Part shown: positions 6,367-9,040 of the stretch, one piece after another
Layout of the letters: every line of letters starts with the position of its first letter
Position numbering within the stretch: the first letter of the stretch is position 1
Source of the DNA: Methanosarcinales archaeon
GTDB taxonomy: Archaea; Halobacteriota; Methanosarcinia; Methanosarcinales; EX4572-44
Assembly: GCA_004212095.1 (NCBI GenBank)
Contig: RXIJ01000002.1
Span: 1 to 9,040 of the forward strand
Length of the DNA: 9,040 nucleotides
Direction: 5' to 3'
Program-made: the position numbers and the translations under genes
Notes under the pieces: generated by a model
What the model saw: the letters and a program-made list of their open reading frames with translations, nothing else
Told to the model about the DNA's origin: nothing
Database searches by the model: none

Positions 6367-7125
6367 TTACAAGTTATCTCTGCACAACGAAGTTGTGCAG
6401 GTGCGCAGTTTTTCAAGGACAAGTTCATGCCCGCCTTTGGAATATATCTTGTATATTCTAAGCATCTCTTTATCAAGCTCTATCAAGTTGAACGACTGGG
6501 GAATGCTCCATTTCGTCCGGTTAGTGCATGCTGTTCCTGCATTCAATATTGTCATGCCATTCAGGTTCCACACCCATGGCACATGTTTATGCCCGGAAAG
6601 CACAAGATCTACCTTGCACCTGACCAACAACTCAAGGACATCCCCGGCATCCGCTGGTATATTCCTCTCTCTTCCGGTAAACGGAACTGGCATCAGGTGA
6701 TGGTGTAATGCAAAAATCTTGAAATCATCGGTATCAAAGCACTTCTCTATCCATTCATACTTATCCCTGCCAATATGTCCATCATCAATATCCGGCTGTG
6801 TAGAATCTATGCCAACAATTTTTATTCCCTTGTATCGCCTAACTTTCGACCTTGAGCCAAATATTTCCTCGAAACACAGGTCGCCAACATGCCTCACATC
6901 GTGATTTCCCGGAATTATCACCTTTGATGCACAGTTTATTTTCTCGATGTAGCTTTTAGCACACTCAAATTCAAAAGGATACCCACTTTCTGTCAGATCG
7001 CCAGTAATAATCAAAATTTCCGGATTTATCTCATTTATCCTTTCTATCACCTCCAGAGCCATTTCCGGAAGGAAATGCGGATTAGCAGTATGAATATCTG
7101 ACAGATGCACGATTTTCAATGTCAT
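6367..7125 (-). CDS. calcineurin-like metallophosphoesterase (CpdA-type), inside the pst operon
   Basis: A protein of 252 residues, with no signal peptide or membrane helix, so cytoplasmic. All metal-ligand motifs of the class III/CpdA-like phosphodiesterases are present in order: D-x-H at Asp10/His12, GDLTE with Asp43, GNHD at 73-76, ALHHH at 139-143, and GHKH at 178-181. CpdA relatives cleave cyclic nucleotides; others in the superfamily act on nucleotides or phosphate esters, so the substrate is not settled. ATG 7125 lies ten bases after the pstS stop and no other gene intervenes before pstC, so it is co-transcribed with the transporter. Its C-terminus (RTCTTSLCRDNL) is encoded by a perfect inverted repeat and may be a later addition. 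It could release phosphate from an intracellular ester or set a nucleotide signal that reports phosphate state; both are inference. Confidence 0.9.
   Translation of the reverse strand: MTLKIVHLSDIHTANPHFLPEMALEVIERINEINPEILIITGDLTESGYPFEFECAKSYIEKINCASKVIIPGNHDVRHVGDLCFEEIFGSRSKVRRYKGIKIVGIDSTQPDIDDGHIGRDKYEWIEKCFDTDDFKIFALHHHLMPVPFTGRERNIPADAGDVLELLVRCKVDLVLSGHKHVPWVWNLNGMTILNAGTACTNRTKWSIPQSFNLIELDKEMLRIYKIYSKGGHELVLEKLRTCTTSLCRDNL
6380..6400. other. perfect hairpin in the 3' end of the phosphodiesterase gene
   Basis: CTGCACAAC and GTTGTGCAG form a 9-bp stem with a GAA loop, about a dozen bases before the stop codon. In the transcript it lies between pstS-phosphodiesterase and pstC-pstA, so it could stabilise or cut the mRNA and let binding protein be made in excess over permease, as is common in ABC importer operons. 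Confidence 0.5.
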
Positions 7126-7135
7126 CGTATTTACT

Positions 7136-7990
7136 CTATTTTATACTGATATAGCCCATATCCTCAACTACTTCCTGTCCACGATCACTTAATACAAAAT
7201 ATAGGAATTCACTCTCAAGCGTATCCGGCTCTCCTTTTGTTACAAGATACAGTGTTCTTACGATTGGATAATTGCCTGCAAGAACATTCTCAACTGTTGC
7301 CTCCACCCCACCAATATTCAAAGCTTTGATCGAAGGGTCAACATATCCAAGAGAAAGATAGCCGATGCTTTTATCGTCAGTCTTAATTGTTGCTCTTACT
7401 TCACCGTTTGATGGCTTCACTGATGCTTCTTTTGATATTCCTTTTAGAGAGGGTTTAAGCACATATTTTTCAAAGACTTCTCTTGTACCTGAACCATCCT
7501 CTCTTGTTAGAACGCGGATCTTGCTATCTTTTCCTCCCACTTCTTTCCAGTTCTTTATCTCACCTGCAAATATTTTTGACACTTCCTCCATTGTAAGTCC
7601 ATTGATGGGGTTTGCTCCATTCACAACGATAGCAACACTATCTTTGCCTACTCCAACCGCTTTCAGATCAGGGTATATTCCCATCTCTTCTGACTTTATG
7701 TCTCGTGATGCCGCACCAATATTTATTTCACCTGCACCAACCGACTTTATGCCATGACCAGAGCCGCCACCTGAAACTGATATTTTAAGCTCAGGACTTG
7801 TGTCCATCATAAGTCTTGCACACTCCTGATTGATCGGGAGTACGGTTGTAGAACCTGCCACGGTCAGTGTTTTTATGTCATTATCTCCAATACACCCTGC
7901 GAACAATGCCGCAAAAACGATTATCCCTACAATGCTCACACGCATTCCAATAGTTATTTTTTTGCTTTTAGTCTTAGTTTTAGACCTCAT
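7136..7990 (-). CDS. pstS: phosphate ABC transporter substrate-binding lipoprotein PstS
   Basis: A protein of 284 residues from ATG 7990, which is chosen because GGTGAT lies four bases upstream; the frame is open to 8041 but has no such signal there. Residues 1-32 are a lipoprotein signal: a very basic start (RSKTKTKSKK), a hydrophobic core, and the lipobox LFAG before Cys33, so the mature protein is anchored on the outer face of the membrane. The phosphate-binding loops of PstS are present: AGSTTVLP (45-52), SGGGSGHGIKSVGAG (73-87), GAASRD (92-97) and REDGSGTRE (163-171). Other family blocks include IFAGEIKNWKEVGG (140-153) and SIGYLSLGYVD (208-218). It is the first gene of the operon and is divergent from phoU across an AT-rich promoter region. 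Confidence 0.95.
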   Translation of the reverse strand: MRSKTKTKSKKITIGMRVSIVGIIVFAALFAGCIGDNDIKTLTVAGSTTVLPINQECARLMMDTSPELKISVSGGGSGHGIKSVGAGEINIGAASRDIKSEEMGIYPDLKAVGVGKDSVAIVVNGANPINGLTMEEVSKIFAGEIKNWKEVGGKDSKIRVLTREDGSGTREVFEKYVLKPSLKGISKEASVKPSNGEVRATIKTDDKSIGYLSLGYVDPSIKALNIGGVEATVENVLAGNYPIVRTLYLVTKGEPDTLESEFLYFVLSDRGQEVVEDMGYISIK

Positions 7991-7993
7991 TAT

Positions 7994-7999
7994 ATCACC
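7994..7999 (-). promoter_or_regulatory. ribosome binding site that fixes the pstS start
   Basis: On the minus strand GGTGAT precedes ATG 7990 with three bases between. It matches the archaeal 16S anti-SD and argues against the longer reading from 8041. Confidence 0.75.
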
Positions 8000-8044
8000 G
8001 CCACCGAAATAGAAACTATGACACATATACTTTCCCGACATAAG

Positions 8045-8063
8045 ATATAGTTTAATATACTAT
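8045..8063 (-). promoter_or_regulatory. candidate TATA box of the pst operon, with short dyad
   Basis: The minus strand reads ATAGTATATTAAACTATAT here. TATATTAAAC fits a TATA box and places initiation near 8025-8030, giving a leader of 35-40 bases that includes the GGTGAT site. ATAGT arms at both ends (8047-8051 and 8059-8063) make it a small dyad, so a repressor could overlap the box. Position and composition are the only evidence. Confidence 0.45.
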
Positions 8064-8075
8064 CACAATATGCCT

Positions 8076-8099
8076 CTATATTAAATTGTAAATATATAG
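8076..8099. promoter_or_regulatory. AT-rich dyad between pstS and phoU, possible operator
   Basis: CTATAT (8076-8081) and ATATAG (8094-8099) are inverted arms twelve bases apart, overlapping the best TATA element of phoU and lying upstream of that of pstS. It could bind a regulator that controls both directions. In DNA this AT-rich a six-base dyad can arise by chance. Confidence 0.35.
8089..8098 (+). promoter_or_regulatory. candidate TATA box of phoU
   Basis: TAAATATATA would start transcription near 8118, leaving a leader of about 29 bases with GGCGAT before the ATG. A second possible box, CTTTAAAAA at 8104-8112, would give a leader of only about a dozen bases. Confidence 0.45.
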
Positions 8100-8146
8100 A
8101 AAGCTTTAAAAACTTACAATGACTTACCTTACCTGAAGGCGATAGC

Positions 8147-9040
8147 ATGGAAATCAGAAAAGTTCAGGTTACAGGCGGTTCATCTTATATTATCACTCTG
8201 CCAAAAGAGTGGACAAAATCATCGAACATAAAGAAGAATGACCAGTTGGGATTAATTACCCAGCCAAATGGAACATTACTGGTTACAACTGAAATTACAG
8301 GAAGACAGGTACAAATAACAAAAGAATTTGACGTAGACAACACAACTGAGCCAACATGCATATACCGGTGTTTAATTGGAGCATATATAGCAGGATATAC
8401 TATTATTAAAATCAAATCGGCTAAAAAGATGCCCCTTTTTGTGAGATCAAACGTCAGAGAGTTTACTGAGATGACGATCGGTCAGGAAGTTGTGGAAGAA
8501 ACAGATTCTTCCATTACAATAAAAGACTTACTTAATCCAGTAGAGATGCCATTTAATAATACTATCCAGAGGATGTATATTATTGTAAAAAATATGCACG
8601 AAGATGTTATTAGCGCTTTAAAAAATGGAAATGAAATGTTAGCTGAAGATATAATATCAAGGGATAATGATGTGGACAGGCTGCACTGGTTAATTGCGCG
8701 ACAGTACAATATGATATTAAGGAATGCAAACCTTGCAGAAAATATGGGCGTTACCCTTGGAATGGCTACTAACTATCTCCTGATAAGCAGGATTGTGGAG
8801 CGCATTGGAGATCATGCAGTTATAATAGCAAAAAATGTCTTAAATCTTATTGATAAGGACATAGATAAAAAAATCATCGACACTATAATGTCCACTGGTA
8901 ATTTCGCACTACAAATTTTCGAAAAAAGTATGGAATCATTCCTTGGAGAAGATATAAAAGCATCCAATGAAAACATTGAGTCAGTAAAAAAACTCGCACC
9001 ACTGTACGAAGAAATTAACACTCTCGCACTGCCACAGAAA
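8147..9040 (+). CDS. phoU: AbrB-PhoU phosphate uptake regulator, C-terminus outside the window
   Basis: 298 residues are visible; the frame is still open at the edge. Archaeal members are usually about 330-350 residues, so most is present. Residues 1-50 are a SpoVT/AbrB swapped-hairpin domain (MEIRKVQVTGGSSYIITLPK, then WTKSSNIKKNDQLGL), expected to bind DNA or mediate dimer contacts. From about 130 follow PhoU helical bundles, with acidic metal-binding patterns such as MHEDVISALKNGNEMLAED (150-168) and SRIVERIGDHA (214-224). In bacteria PhoU restrains the Pst transporter and phosphate signalling through PstB and a sensor kinase. In archaea no PhoR/PhoB pair is needed, and the AbrB fusion suggests direct transcriptional control. 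Divergent placement from pstS supports a role at the shared promoter region. ATG 8147 is preceded by GAAGGCGAT, a fair ribosome binding site. Confidence 0.92.
   Translation, partial: MEIRKVQVTGGSSYIITLPKEWTKSSNIKKNDQLGLITQPNGTLLVTTEITGRQVQITKEFDVDNTTEPTCIYRCLIGAYIAGYTIIKIKSAKKMPLFVRSNVREFTEMTIGQEVVEETDSSITIKDLLNPVEMPFNNTIQRMYIIVKNMHEDVISALKNGNEMLAEDIISRDNDVDRLHWLIARQYNMILRNANLAENMGVTLGMATNYLLISRIVERIGDHAVIIAKNVLNLIDKDIDKKIIDTIMSTGNFALQIFEKSMESFLGEDIKASNENIESVKKLAPLYEEINTLALPQK

Noticed and set aside
6059..6700. A 213-codon plus-strand ORF
   Set aside because: It is antisense to pstC and the phosphodiesterase gene, both clearly coding with conserved motifs.
7991..8041. A longer PstS starting at 8041
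   Set aside because: The extra 17 residues have no ribosome binding site and do not resemble a signal peptide; ATG 7990 has GGTGAT in the right place followed by a complete lipoprotein signal.

Overview
The window looks archaeal, most likely from the Methanosarcinales or a related methanogen or ANME lineage. This is inferred from the short archaeal-type EngB start, the fused AbrB-PhoU regulator, AT-rich TATA-box promoters with GGTGAT-type ribosome binding sites, and a transposase relic that resembles insertion sequences I associate with Methanosarcina. I cannot place the species. Base composition is moderate to AT-rich.

Left part (1-1650): the 5' end of an EngB-type GTPase on the minus strand runs off the window edge. 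Next to it, also on the minus strand, is a multi-pass membrane protein whose N-terminal half is spread over three reading frames, so it is probably a frameshifted pseudogene. Its intact C-terminal ORF lies at 328-984. A roughly 240-bp element with imperfect terminal inverted repeats (1410-1646) follows.

Middle left (1650-2870): a probable toxin-antitoxin pair consists of a 47-residue protein (1758-1901, strong ribosome binding site, too short for a usual ORF cut-off) and a TacT/AtaT-like GNAT acetyltransferase (1919-2473). A 17-nt T-rich tract fills the space between them. Directly after the toxin lies a badly decayed transposase N-terminus (2474-2791). Its first bases resemble the ends of the 1410-1646 element, so IS debris flanks the pair on both sides.

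Centre (2940-4600): a cobalamin-binding-domain radical SAM enzyme on the plus strand is followed by 2.65 copies of a 69-bp tandem repeat that carries a perfect hairpin. The repeat lies between the convergent ends of the radical SAM gene and pstA.

Right part (4607-9040): a minus-strand phosphate-uptake operon reads, in transcription order, pstS, a calcineurin-like phosphodiesterase, pstC and pstA. It is divergent from a plus-strand AbrB-PhoU phosphate regulator that is cut by the window end. PstS would capture phosphate outside the cell and PstC/PstA would form the membrane channel. The ATPase gene pstB is not in the window, which is unusual. PhoU and the AT-rich divergent promoter region between pstS and phoU are the likely control point. 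The phosphodiesterase inside the operon is an unusual insertion that may tie nucleotide signalling or phosphate recovery to phosphate supply.
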